From Rhodospirillaceae bacterium (lineage in GTDB: Bacteria > Pseudomonadota > Alphaproteobacteria > SP197): a DNA stretch of 64,000 nucleotides. The translations under genes were made by a program, and so were the position numbers. The first letter of the stretch is position 1. Each line of letters begins with the position of its first letter. The DNA is taken from positions 23,690 through 87,689 of the forward strand of contig PBNE01000006.1 of assembly GCA_002722885.1 (NCBI GenBank), written 5' to 3'. Shown here piece by piece: positions 56,173 to 64,000 of this stretch. The notes beneath the pieces were generated by a model that was not told where the DNA came from, ran no database searches, and was given only the letters and a program-made list of their open reading frames with translations.

Positions 56173-56901
56173 ATGCGTCGTGACGGGCGGCCCGTGCCGC
56201 GGCTCCACGTGACCTCGCCGTTGGGCGAGGGTGTCGCCGTGGCGCTGACGGACAACCAGAGTCATTACCTCGCACGGGTTCTCCGCCTGAAGCAAGGCGA
56301 TGGCGTGCGCCTGTTCAACGGACGAGATGGTGAGTGGCTGGCCGCTGTTGAAAGCGGCGCTGTGCATTGCCGCGAACACCTGCGCTTCCAAACGGAGACA
56401 ATGGGTCCGTGGCTTGTGTTCGCGCCGCCCAAGCGCGATCGCCTGCGTTTTCTGGTCGAAAAGGCGACGGAGCTTGGTGTGTCGCGCCTGATGCCGGTTA
56501 CCACGGCGCGCACCGAACCGCCTGCCGCCCGCGCCGACAAGATGTTGGGCTGGGCGGTTGAGGCCGCCGAGCAGTGCTGTCGCCTGGATGTTCCGATCTG
56601 CGATGAGCAATGCGATCTCGAGGCGGTTCTTGAAGGCTGGACCGGGGACCGCCGCCTGTTGTTCTGTGATGAATCGGGAGGCGGCAAGGCCGTCACAGAG
56701 GCTCTGCAGGGCGATATCGCCGTCCTTGTCGGGCCTGAAGGCGGCTTCAGCGCAACCGAACGCGATCGCCTGATGGCCATGGTGACGGTTGTCCCGGTCT
56801 CTCTGGGCTCCAACATCCTGCGCATCGAGACCGCTTCGGTGGCTGCGCTTGCCGCTTGGCAAGTGAGTCATGACGGGTCCTGCTCTAACTCTTTGAACTA
56901 G
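56173..56901 (+). CDS. rsmE: 16S rRNA (uracil1498-N3)-methyltransferase
   Basis: A SPOUT-class methyltransferase modifying U1498 of 16S rRNA. Start ATG 56173 (MRRDGRPVPRLHV) is typical; an ATG at 56143 would extend it without conserved residues. The 242-residue protein has HYLARVLRLKQGDGVRLF at the N terminus. The SPOUT knot signatures VGPEGGFSATERDRL and SLGSNILRIETASVAAL are at the C terminus. Its stop codon lies inside the left arm of the long hairpin at 56896-56964, and a rho-independent terminator follows. Confidence 0.95.
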   Translation: MRRDGRPVPRLHVTSPLGEGVAVALTDNQSHYLARVLRLKQGDGVRLFNGRDGEWLAAVESGAVHCREHLRFQTETMGPWLVFAPPKRDRLRFLVEKATELGVSRLMPVTTARTEPPAARADKMLGWAVEAAEQCCRLDVPICDEQCDLEAVLEGWTGDRRLLFCDESGGGKAVTEALQGDIAVLVGPEGGFSATERDRLMAMVTVVPVSLGSNILRIETASVAALAAWQVSHDGSCSNSLN

Positions 56902-56964
56902 ATCAGATTCACGCGGTTGGATGGAACCATGTATGGTTCCATCCAACCGCGATCTGATCTAGTT
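56896..56964. repeat. Long bulged hairpin, family copy 2
   Basis: AACTAGATCAGAT (56896-56908) pairs with ATCTGATCTAGTT (56952-56964). TCA (56909-56911) bulges out. CGCGGTTGGATGGAACCAT (56912-56930) then pairs perfectly with 56933-56951 around a GT loop. The stem totals 32 bp. The rsmE stop (TAG, 56899-56901) is inside it. The outer-stem core AGAT/ATCT, the TCA bulge and the following (C/T)GC pairing with GCG are shared with copy 1 at 7899-7959; the inner stems are unrelated. Confidence 0.85.
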
Positions 56965-56980
56965 TCGACGAATATTAGCG

Positions 56981-57003
56981 CGGGACCTGTCCCCGTTTTT
57001 TTT
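56981..57003 (+). terminator. Rho-independent terminator after rsmE
   Basis: CGGGA (56981-56985) pairs with TCCC and G around a CCTG loop and is followed by eight T residues (56996-57003). It ends the rsmE transcript before gshA, 27 bp ahead of its start. Confidence 0.75.
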
Positions 57004-57029
57004 CCACGGTCCCAGGGGGTCTTTCGACC

Positions 57030-58391
57030 GTGTCCATTCCGTCTGCCCAGAATACGACGCCGATCACCGACAAGGCGCAGCTCATCGAGCGGCTGGAATC
57101 CGGCTGCAAGCCCAAGGACCAGTGGCTGATTGGCACCGAGCACGAGAAGTTCGCCTATGAGGCCGGAACCCTCGCACCACTCAGCTATGACGCGCCGAAC
57201 GGCATTCGCGCGATCCTGACGGAACTCCAGCGGTTCGGCTGGGAACCGATGAACGAGGGCGAGAACGTGATCGGCCTCAAGAAAGACGGTCAGCATGTTT
57301 CGCTGGAGCCGGGCGGGCAGGTCGAACTCTCCGGCGCGCCGCTCAAGACGCTGCACGAGACCTGCCGTGAGGTGAATGCCCATCTCGATCAGTGCAAGGA
57401 GATCGCCGAAGAGCTCGGCATCATTTTCCTGGGTCTTGGTTTCCGGCCGCGCGATACACGCGAGGACGTGCCGTGGATGCCCAAGGGCCGCTACAAGATC
57501 ATGCGCGAGTACATGCCGAAGGTCGGCACCATGGGCCTCGACATGATGATCCGCACCTGCACCATCCAGGCGAACCTGGACTTCGGTTCGGAAGCCGACA
57601 TGGTGCAGAAGTTCCGCGTCGGCCAGGCGCTGCAGTCGGTCGCCACCGCGCTGTTTGCGAACTCGCCTTTCACCGAGGGCAAGCCCAACGGCTACCTCTC
57701 CAAGCGCGCCCATGTCTGGACTGATGTCGACAATGACCGCAGCGGTCTGTTGAAGTTCGTCACCGAGGACGGCTTCGGGTTCGAACGCTATGTCGACTAT
57801 GCGCTCGATGTGCCGATGTACTTTGTCATGCGCGACGGCCAGTACATCGATGCCTCGGGTCTGTCGTTCCGTGACTTCCTGGAAGGCAGACTCTCGGCAC
57901 TTCCCGGCGAGATTCCGACCGTGACCGACTGGGAGGATCACCTCACTACACTGTTCCCCGATGTCCGCATCAAGCGGTACATGGAAGTTCGCGGGGCCGA
58001 TGGTGCGAGCTGGCGACGCATCTGTGCCCTGCCGGCGCTCTGGACTGGACTCTTCTATGAGCAGAGCGCGCTAGATGTCGCCTGGGATTTGGTCAAGGAT
58101 TGGACCTGGGAAGAGCAGGTCAAGATGAAAGATGATGTCTACACGCTTGGCTTGAAAGCTCCATTCCGCGACGGCACGGTGCGCGATGTCGCCCAGCGGA
58201 TGCTCAGCATCAGCTGCGAAGGCTTGCGCTTGAGGCGCGAGTACGACGGCAGCCTCGACGAGGTGCACTTCCTCGATGCCCTGATGGAAATCGTCGTTTC
58301 GGGCCGCACACCCGCCGAGGACCTTCTGGATCGTTACGAGAACGATTGGAAGGGCGACATCGACCGGGTCTTTACCGACCACGCGTTCTGA
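57030..58391 (+). CDS. gshA: Glutamate-cysteine ligase (plant/alphaproteobacterial type)
   Basis: First step of glutathione synthesis, joining glutamate and cysteine with ATP. The 453-residue length and sequence ([69 protein letters not shown]) identify the GCS2-related plant-type enzyme found in alphaproteobacteria. The conserved Cys pair of the plant enzyme that controls redox activation cannot be placed with confidence. The start is GTG at 57030. It is followed by a remnant fusion gene that begins like the methyltransferase often found next to gshA. Confidence 0.94.
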   Translation: MSIPSAQNTTPITDKAQLIERLESGCKPKDQWLIGTEHEKFAYEAGTLAPLSYDAPNGIRAILTELQRFGWEPMNEGENVIGLKKDGQHVSLEPGGQVELSGAPLKTLHETCREVNAHLDQCKEIAEELGIIFLGLGFRPRDTREDVPWMPKGRYKIMREYMPKVGTMGLDMMIRTCTIQANLDFGSEADMVQKFRVGQALQSVATALFANSPFTEGKPNGYLSKRAHVWTDVDNDRSGLLKFVTEDGFGFERYVDYALDVPMYFVMRDGQYIDASGLSFRDFLEGRLSALPGEIPTVTDWEDHLTTLFPDVRIKRYMEVRGADGASWRRICALPALWTGLFYEQSALDVAWDLVKDWTWEEQVKMKDDVYTLGLKAPFRDGTVRDVAQRMLSISCEGLRLRREYDGSLDEVHFLDALMEIVVSGRTPAEDLLDRYENDWKGDIDRVFTDHAF

Positions 58392-58399
58392 TCGATGTG

Positions 58400-58798
58400 A
58401 TGGCAACGCGGTCCGACAATCAGCGGCCGCGCGTGCTGGCCCAGCAACGGTTCGCCCGCGCCCGTGCCGACTACCAGGACCTGACGCTGGCGCAGCGCTT
58501 CGAAACGATTCACCGGACCAACCTCTGGGGTGCCGAGAGCACTACGTCCGGGCTGGGTTCCGAAGATGCGGAGACCGGTGTGCTTGGCACCGGTCTCGCC
58601 ACCATCATCTACTACTTCATCATCGACAAACTGGGCGCGGTTTCGGCGTCGTCGTTGGCGTACATCCCACCGGTCGTGGCCATGGTCATCGGCGTGGTTC
58701 TTGTGAGTGAACCCATCAACGCCTGGGAGTACCTCGGGGCTGTGCTGATCATGGGTGGCCTCGTGCTGGTCAACCGGCGACCACGCGAGAAGGTCTGA
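58400..58798 (+). pseudogene. Fusion of a methyltransferase N terminus to an EamA transporter C terminus
   Basis: The frame from ATG 58400 gives 132 residues. Residues 1 to about 60 (RPRVLAQQRFARARADYQDL, RTNLWGAEST) resemble the N terminus of class I SAM methyltransferases often encoded beside gshA. From about residue 62 (GTGLATIIYYFIIDKLGAVS, then VVAMVIGVVLVSEPINAWE) it is the last three helices of an EamA/DMT transporter. Neither half is complete, so neither function can be retained. A perfect 10-bp inverted repeat (58571-58580 and 58588-58597) sits exactly at the joint. A deletion probably removed the rest of both genes; a functional novel chimera is unlikely. Confidence 0.75.
58571..58597. 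repeat. Perfect 10-bp inverted repeat at the fusion joint
   Basis: GAGACCGGTG and CACCGGTCTC flank TGCTTGG. The repeat coincides with the change from methyltransferase to transporter sequence in the overlapping gene. Confidence 0.9.
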
Positions 58799-58804
58799 AC
58801 GCAG

Positions 58805-60238
58805 TCAGCCTGCCTGGGTGCCGCCCACGGTGAGCTGGTCCACCAGCATGGTCGGCTGGCCGACACCCACGGGCACGCCCTGGCCGGCCTTACCACAGGT
58901 GCCGATGCCCTTGTCGAGTTCCATATCGTTGCCGAGCGCTGTGACCTTGGTCAGGACATCGGGGCCGTTGCCGATCAGCGTTGCGCCCTTGACGGCCGGC
59001 CCCACCATGCCGTCCTCGATGAGATAGGCCTCGGATGCCGAAAACACGAACTTACCGTTGGTGATGTCGACCTGGCCGCCGCCGAAGTTCACGGCATAGA
59101 GGCCCTTCTTGACCGAAGCCACGATCTCCTGCGGATCACGGTCTCCGGCCAGGGCGTAGGTGTTGGTCATGCGCGGCATAGGCTGGTGGGCATAACTTTC
59201 GCGGCGTCCATTACCGGTGGCGGCATGACCCATGAGGCGCGCGTTCATGCGGTCGTGCATGTAACCTTTCAGGATGCCGTCCTCTATCAGAACGGTGTTG
59301 CTGGTCGGTGTGCCCTCGTCGTCGATCGTCAGTGAGCCGCGCCGATCGGTGATCGTGCCGTTGTCGGCCACGGTGACGCCGGGCGAGGCGATCCGTTCGC
59401 CGACAAGGCCAGAGAAGGCCGAGGTCTTCTTGCGGTTGAAGTCACCTTCGAGGCCGTGGCCGATTGCTTCGTGCAGCAGCACGCCGGGCCAGCCCGGCCC
59501 CAGCACAACAGGCATCTCACCCGCCGGAGCGTCGATCGACTCCAGGTTGACCAGGGCGCCACGCAGCGCTTCGTCAGCCTGAGCCTGCCAGGCATCCGGC
59601 TGGACGAAGTCGTGATAGAGCATACGACCGCCGACACCCTGGCTCCCGGTTTCCATGCGGTCACCCTCACCGACGACACAACTGATGTTGACGCGGACCA
59701 GGGGGCGCACATCGGTCGCTTTGCTGCCGTCGGCACGCAGAATGCAGACGACCTGCCAGTTGCCTGTGATCGACGCAGTGACCTGGCGAACACGGTTGTC
59801 CTTGGCACGCAGATAGCGGTCGATCTCCTGAAGCAGTGCGACCTTGTCGTCGAAGCTCATCTCGCCCAGCGGATTGACGTCATCATAAAGGTGCTGGTTT
59901 GTGCCTGTGGGAGCTGCCGCAATCGTGCCGTCGCGGCCGTCGACCGAGCGCACGGTCTCTGCAGCACGCCTTACCGCCGCTTCGGAGAGTTCGGAGGCAT
60001 GGGCGTAAGCCGTGGCCTCTTCCACCACCCGGCGCAGGCCGATGCCCTGTGTGACGTCGTAGCTCGCGGTTTTCAGCCGTCCGTCATCGAACGCGAGGGC
60101 TTCGGACTGGCGATACTCCATGAACAGCTCGCCATCGTCGGCGCCATTGAGCGCGTCGCCGACGATGGTGGCGACGCGGCCTTTATCCATCCCGCTGCGG
60201 GTGAAAAAAAACTCGTCGGGCGTCGGCGTCTGGCTCAT
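58805..60238 (-). CDS. tldD: Metalloprotease TldD
   Basis: The zinc-bearing subunit of the TldD-TldE protease. The 477-residue protein carries HEXXXH as LLHEAIGHGLEGD (His256, Glu257, His261), with the third ligand Cys in GTCGKAG near the C terminus. GLRRVVEEATAYAHASELS is the family N-terminal pattern. The partner pmbA is at 27932-29287. It is divergent from the cox operon across 291 bp. Confidence 0.96.
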   Translation of the reverse strand: MSQTPTPDEFFFTRSGMDKGRVATIVGDALNGADDGELFMEYRQSEALAFDDGRLKTASYDVTQGIGLRRVVEEATAYAHASELSEAAVRRAAETVRSVDGRDGTIAAAPTGTNQHLYDDVNPLGEMSFDDKVALLQEIDRYLRAKDNRVRQVTASITGNWQVVCILRADGSKATDVRPLVRVNISCVVGEGDRMETGSQGVGGRMLYHDFVQPDAWQAQADEALRGALVNLESIDAPAGEMPVVLGPGWPGVLLHEAIGHGLEGDFNRKKTSAFSGLVGERIASPGVTVADNGTITDRRGSLTIDDEGTPTSNTVLIEDGILKGYMHDRMNARLMGHAATGNGRRESYAHQPMPRMTNTYALAGDRDPQEIVASVKKGLYAVNFGGGQVDITNGKFVFSASEAYLIEDGMVGPAVKGATLIGNGPDVLTKVTALGNDMELDKGIGTCGKAGQGVPVGVGQPTMLVDQLTVGGTQAG

Positions 60239-60529
60239 TGCGCATCTCCGTGGTCAGGCTTCAGCATATGGCGATCCCGGGGTAAAAGGCCAACCGGGTT
60301 GAAAGTAAGAATTTCTCGCAGAATCTCGGGCGATTTCACCCTGTCACGGGCTTGTGAAAAGCGTTTGGGCTCGTGTATGGTCCGGCGCAATTGGCTATCC
60401 CTTGGCGGTTACGGATCAAGGGCTCGTGCGTCATACGATGTGACGCTCGGGATGGGGATTTCTGTGGGGTTTTTTCGGCTCTTTGCAGTGCCTTTCGATC
60501 CGGCCGCAACCAGGTAAAGGAGAGACGCG
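60239..60529. other. Divergent promoter region of tldD and coxB
   Basis: No gene was seen in these 291 bp. Promoters for both directions must lie here, but no convincing -35/-10 pair, operator or hairpin could be fixed. AAAGGAGAG before the coxB GTG is its ribosome site. Confidence 0.35.
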
Positions 60530-61357
60530 GTGACACGATCGCTTCTGGTGCTTTTGGCGGCGTTTGTCGCGGTGTTCGCAGGTGCGGGCGGCGTGATGGC
60601 GCAGGAGCTGGAGACTGTAGGTGCTCCGACAGATTGGCAGTGGGACTTTCAAGGCCCCAATTCACCGATCATGGAAGACATCCACGATTTCTATGATGTC
60701 TATCTGCTGCCGATGATGGTGATCATTTCGGTCATCGTTCTGGCACTGATGGCTTACATCATGATCCGGTTCCGCCGTTCGCGGAATCCTGAGCCCACGC
60801 GCACCACGCACAACACGATTCTGGAAGTGATTTGGACCAGTGTGCCCGTCCTGATCCTGGTAATCATCGCGATCCCGTCGCTGCGGCTGCTCTATGACAC
60901 CGAGCGCCTCGATGAAGCCGATGTCACGATCAAGGCGACCGGCAATCAGTGGTTCTGGTCCTACGAGTATCCGGACTACGGCCTCGAGTTCGACGCCTAC
61001 ATTCTGGAAGACGAAGAACCCCGTCTGCTGGTCACCGACACCCAGGTCGTTGTTCCGGTGAACCAGGTGATTCGTGTTCAGCTAACTTCGGCTGACGTGA
61101 TCCACGCCTGGGCTCTGCCGGCCGCCGGTGTGAAGATGGATGCCGTTCCCGGCCGTCTGAACGAACTGCAGATGACGATCACCGATCCCGGCATCTACTA
61201 CGGCCAGTGTTCGGAGCTATGTGGTTACTCCCACGGTTTTATGCCGATCATGGTTGTTGCCATGGAAGAGGCCGATTTCGAGGCTTGGGTTTCCGAGCAG
61301 CAGGCGGCGCTGGGCATCGTGCCCGAGACCGATCTGGCTGCGGCCACCCAGGACTGA
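60530..61357 (+). CDS. coxB: Cytochrome c oxidase subunit II
   Basis: The CuA subunit of an aa3-type oxidase, taking electrons from cytochrome c. The 275-residue protein has a signal peptide (cleavage near VMAQE), two hydrophobic helices (LLPMMVIISVIVLALMAYIM, TSVPVLILVIIAIPSLRLLY) and a periplasmic cupredoxin domain. The CuA ligands are visible: His in DVIHAWALP, Cys227 and Cys231 in CSELCGYSH, His235, and Met in FMPI. The start is GTG at 60530 with AAAGGAGAG upstream. It opens the coxB-coxA-ctaB operon. Confidence 0.97.
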   Translation: MTRSLLVLLAAFVAVFAGAGGVMAQELETVGAPTDWQWDFQGPNSPIMEDIHDFYDVYLLPMMVIISVIVLALMAYIMIRFRRSRNPEPTRTTHNTILEVIWTSVPVLILVIIAIPSLRLLYDTERLDEADVTIKATGNQWFWSYEYPDYGLEFDAYILEDEEPRLLVTDTQVVVPVNQVIRVQLTSADVIHAWALPAAGVKMDAVPGRLNELQMTITDPGIYYGQCSELCGYSHGFMPIMVVAMEEADFEAWVSEQQAALGIVPETDLAAATQD

Positions 61358-61399
61358 CGTTGAAACGCGCCGTAAACGCCGCGCGGAAGGAATTGAAAG

Positions 61400-63028
61400 A
61401 TGAGTGAGAGCACCGCACACGCCTCGGCTGACGCCCACGATCACCACGATCATCACCCGACGGGCTTCCTGCGTTATCTCTATTCGACGAACCATAAAGA
61501 CATCGGCACGATGTACATCATCTATGGTTTCGTCTTCGGGCTGGTCGGTTTCGCCATGTCGATGCTCATCCGCATCGAGTTGGCCAATCCCGGCGCCGGC
61601 ATTCTGGGTGGCGATCACCAGCTCTACAACGTGCTGATCACCAGCCATGGCCTGATCATGATCTTCTTCATGATCATGCCGGTGTTCATCGGCGGTTTCG
61701 GCAACTGGTTCATGCCCATGATGATCGGCGCGCCCGACATGGCGTTCCCGCGCATGAACAACATCAGCTTCTGGTTGCTGGTTCCGGCGGGCATCCTTGT
61801 CGTCGTGTCGGTCTTCATCGACGGTGGTACGGGTGCCGGCTGGACGATCTATGCGCCGCTCTCGACCTACGGCAGCCAGGGCCTGGCGGTCGACTGCCTG
61901 ATTCTGGCGATCCATCTCGCCGGTGCGTCATCCATTCTGGGTGCAATCAACTTCATCACGACCATCTTCAACATGCGGGCGCCGGGCATGACCCTGCACC
62001 GAATGCCGCTGTTTGCGTGGTCCGTTCTGGTCACGGCCTTCCTGCTGGTGCTGTCCCTGCCTGTCCTGGCCGGTGCGATCACCATGCTGCTGACCGACCG
62101 TAACTTCGGCACCGGGTTCTTCGATCCCGCGCTGGGCGGTGATCCTATCCTCTACCAGCATCTCTTCTGGTTCTTCGGCCATCCCGAGGTCTACATTCTG
62201 ATCTTGCCGGCCTTTGGGATCATCAGCCATATCATCTCGACCTTCTGCCGCAAGCCGATTTTCGGTTATCTCGGCATGGCCTACGCCATGGTCGCGATCG
62301 GCTTTGTCGGTTTTGTTGTGTGGGCGCACCACATGTACACGGTTGGTATGGGTGTTGACACGAAGGCTTACTTTGTTGTCGCCACCATGGTCATTGCAGT
62401 CCCGACAGGGGTGAAGATCTTCTCCTGGCTGGCCACAATGTGGGGCGGGTCAATGGAGTTCAGAACGCCGATGCTATGGGCGCTGGGCTTCCTGTTCCTG
62501 TTCACCGTGGGTGGTGTGACCGGCGTGCTGCTGGCCAACGCCGGCATCGATCATCCGATGCACGACACCTACTTCGTGGTGGCGCATTTCCACTACGTTC
62601 TGTCGCTTGGTGCCGTCTTCGGCCTTTTCGGCGGGTTCTATTACTGGATCGGTAAGATGTCGGGCTACCAGTATCCGGAGTGGGCCGGCAAGTTGCACTT
62701 CTGGCTGACGCTGATCGGTGTGAACATCACCTTCTTCCCGCAGCACTTCCTGGGTTTTGCCGGCATGCCGCGCCGTATCCCGGACTATCCTGATGCCTAT
62801 GCGGGCTGGAACTATGTCTCGTCGATCGGCTCGTACATCACGGCTGTGGGCATGCTGGTGTTCTTCTATGTCCTGATCGATATCTTCCTGCTGCGTCGCG
62901 AGAAGTGCGCCGCCAACCCCTGGGGTGAGGGTGCGACCACGCTGGAGTGGACCGTGAGCTCGCCTCCGCCGTTCCACACCTTCGAGGACCCGCCCTATAT
63001 GGGTGCGTCGAGCCAGTCCAGTCGCTAA
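61400..63028 (+). CDS. coxA: Cytochrome c oxidase subunit I
   Basis: The catalytic heme-copper subunit, reducing oxygen to water and pumping protons. The 542-residue protein has about twelve helices. The heme a ligand region is [20 protein letters not shown]. The binuclear site shows [17 protein letters not shown], with the His and cross-linked Tyr, and [11 protein letters not shown] with the His pair. [12 protein letters not shown] carries the heme a and a3 ligands. NTATION motifs such as [20 protein letters not shown] place the D-channel Asn. The N terminus is His-rich (HDHHDHH). It lies 42 bp after coxB. Confidence 0.98.
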   Translation: MSESTAHASADAHDHHDHHPTGFLRYLYSTNHKDIGTMYIIYGFVFGLVGFAMSMLIRIELANPGAGILGGDHQLYNVLITSHGLIMIFFMIMPVFIGGFGNWFMPMMIGAPDMAFPRMNNISFWLLVPAGILVVVSVFIDGGTGAGWTIYAPLSTYGSQGLAVDCLILAIHLAGASSILGAINFITTIFNMRAPGMTLHRMPLFAWSVLVTAFLLVLSLPVLAGAITMLLTDRNFGTGFFDPALGGDPILYQHLFWFFGHPEVYILILPAFGIISHIISTFCRKPIFGYLGMAYAMVAIGFVGFVVWAHHMYTVGMGVDTKAYFVVATMVIAVPTGVKIFSWLATMWGGSMEFRTPMLWALGFLFLFTVGGVTGVLLANAGIDHPMHDTYFVVAHFHYVLSLGAVFGLFGGFYYWIGKMSGYQYPEWAGKLHFWLTLIGVNITFFPQHFLGFAGMPRRIPDYPDAYAGWNYVSSIGSYITAVGMLVFFYVLIDIFLLRREKCAANPWGEGATTLEWTVSSPPPFHTFEDPPYMGASSQSSR

Positions 63029-63043
63029 ACGGAGTTCGCTCAG

Positions 63044-63952
63044 GTGACCACCGATACCGGCATGACGGCAACCACGGCGCCGCTTTCTGCGGCACCGGCC
63101 GACTTCTTCGCGCTGCTGAAGCCGCGCGTGATGTCGCTTGTCGTCTTCACCGGTGTGGTCGGACTGATGCTGGCGCCGGGATCGCTCCATCCGATTCTGG
63201 CAATCGTTGCAGTGCTCTGTATCGCTGTTGGCGCGGGAGCCTCGGGCTGCATCAACATGTGGTACGAGCGCGACGTCGACGCGATCATGCGACGCACCCA
63301 AAATCGTCCTATTCCCTCGGGTCGGGTCGAGGCGCGCAGTGCACTCGAGTTCGGTGTGACCCTGGCCGTGGCCTCGGTCATGGTGATGGGGCTCGCCATC
63401 AATTGGGTCGCCGCCGCCTTGCTGGCGCTGGCGATCGGGTTCTATGTCTTCGTCTACACCATCTGGCTCAAGCGCCGCACACCGCAGAACATCGTGATCG
63501 GCGGTGCGGCTGGTGCGTTCCCGCCGATGATCGGCTGGGCCGCTGTGACTGGGGATGTGTCACTCGCCTCGATCGTGCTGTTTGCCATCATTTTCTTCTG
63601 GACCCCGCCGCATTTCTGGGCGCTCGCTCTTTACCGGTCCGGTGACTATGAGGCAGCCGGCATTCCGATGTTGCCGGTCGTGGTCGGAGCCGAGGCATCG
63701 CGCCGTCAGATCCTGCTCTACAGCATGCTGATGCTGCCGCTGTCTCTGGCACCATGGTTCCTCGGTGCTTCCGGTTTGGTTTACGCGGCCGGCGCGGGTG
63801 TCCTCTCCGCCATCTTCGTCGGCGGTGCGGTGCGTGTCATGACCCAGCGCACCGATGCAGCGGCGCGCTGGATGTTCAAGTACTCGATCCTCTACCTTGC
63901 GCTGCTCTTTGCGATGATGATCTTCGACCACCTGATCGCGGGGCTGTTGTGA
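63044..63952 (+). CDS. ctaB: Protoheme IX farnesyltransferase (heme o synthase)
   Basis: A UbiA-superfamily enzyme that adds a farnesyl group to protoheme, making heme o, the precursor of heme a for CoxA. The 302-residue protein has about eight helices. The Asp-rich motif is [20 protein letters not shown] and the second motif is in [20 protein letters not shown]. The start is GTG at 63044, 15 bp after coxA, so it belongs to the cox operon. Confidence 0.97.
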   Translation: MTTDTGMTATTAPLSAAPADFFALLKPRVMSLVVFTGVVGLMLAPGSLHPILAIVAVLCIAVGAGASGCINMWYERDVDAIMRRTQNRPIPSGRVEARSALEFGVTLAVASVMVMGLAINWVAAALLALAIGFYVFVYTIWLKRRTPQNIVIGGAAGAFPPMIGWAAVTGDVSLASIVLFAIIFFWTPPHFWALALYRSGDYEAAGIPMLPVVVGAEASRRQILLYSMLMLPLSLAPWFLGASGLVYAAGAGVLSAIFVGGAVRVMTQRTDAAARWMFKYSILYLALLFAMMIFDHLIAGLL

Positions 63953-63953
63953 C

Positions 63954-64000
63954 ATGGTCGATGCGGATAGGGAAAAGCAGCAGCGCCGCAAGCGCAATGT
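63954..64000 (+). CDS. Partial small gene after ctaB
   Basis: ATG 63954, one base after the ctaB stop, begins a polar, basic stretch (MVDADREKQQRRKRN) cut off by the window edge. Small basic-then-hydrophobic proteins of the CoxF type often follow ctaB in alphaproteobacteria. Only 15 codons are seen, so this is a guess from position. Confidence 0.45.
   Translation, partial: MVDADREKQQRRKRN

Overview
The window looks like a chromosomal segment of a GC-rich alphaproteobacterium, most plausibly Rhodospirillales-like. That placement is an inference from gene content and order, not a phylogeny. Supporting signs are an lpxL-lpxK-waaA-msbA-cysQ-pmbA block, a MutL with the endonuclease motif of mutH-less bacteria, ileS-lspA followed by DUF3035-type lipoproteins and paired M16 peptidases, a plant-type gshA, and a coxB-coxA-ctaB cluster. 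No rRNA, tRNA, CRISPR array, prophage or intact insertion sequence was found.

Layout. 0-3.2 kb: a terminator, a frameshifted Flp-type pilin, a homocysteine methyltransferase, a MaoC hydratase and ribF. 3.3-13.8 kb: a co-oriented housekeeping run, ileS-lspA-two lipoproteins-M16-M16-pgi-mutL, most genes touching or overlapping. 14-19.9 kb: RNA modification (rsmD, rluB, tadA), a C26 glutamine-amidotransferase-like hydrolase, purD and xseA. 20.1-20.7 kb: a decayed pentapeptide-repeat gene and the 5' end of an IS5-type transposase gene. 20.8-29.3 kb (minus strand): an aminotransferase and the late lipid A/Kdo genes with cysQ and pmbA. 29.4-38.7 kb: a broken lipoprotein gene, leuA behind a probable attenuator, an MFS exporter, a broken DUF3095 gene, ubiD, a DUF559 remnant among C/G-rich palindromes, and an agmatinase. 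38.7-45.2 kb: a taurine module (xsc, tauR, tpa, ackA). 45.3-54.5 kb: accessory genes with heavy decay. 54.4-64 kb: a GGCT-like protein, ubiA, rsmE, gshA, tldD and the cytochrome c oxidase operon.

Genes that work together. Tpa converts taurine to sulfoacetaldehyde, Xsc releases sulfite and forms acetyl phosphate, AckA can make ATP from it, and TauR is the likely regulator. Two similar dyads, one upstream of tpa and one upstream of xsc, are candidate operators. LpxK, WaaA, LpxL and MsbA complete and export the lipid A-Kdo core. TldD and PmbA, encoded 30 kb apart, are the two halves of one metalloprotease. CtaB supplies heme o for the CoxA/CoxB oxidase.

The most unusual aspects: (1) at least eleven decayed genes showing frameshifts, in-frame stops of all three kinds, a 23-bp tandem duplication and a gene fusion; (2) two long intergenic hairpins with the same outer stem and 3-nt bulge but different inner stems; (3) a 409-residue protein made of three RidA domains, possibly a single-chain version of the usual trimer, with the catalytic arginine missing from all three; (4) a leucine-rich leader ORF overlapping a terminator ahead of leuA; (5) a methyltransferase-EamA fusion with a perfect 10-bp dyad at the joint. 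No complete new multi-gene system could be demonstrated.
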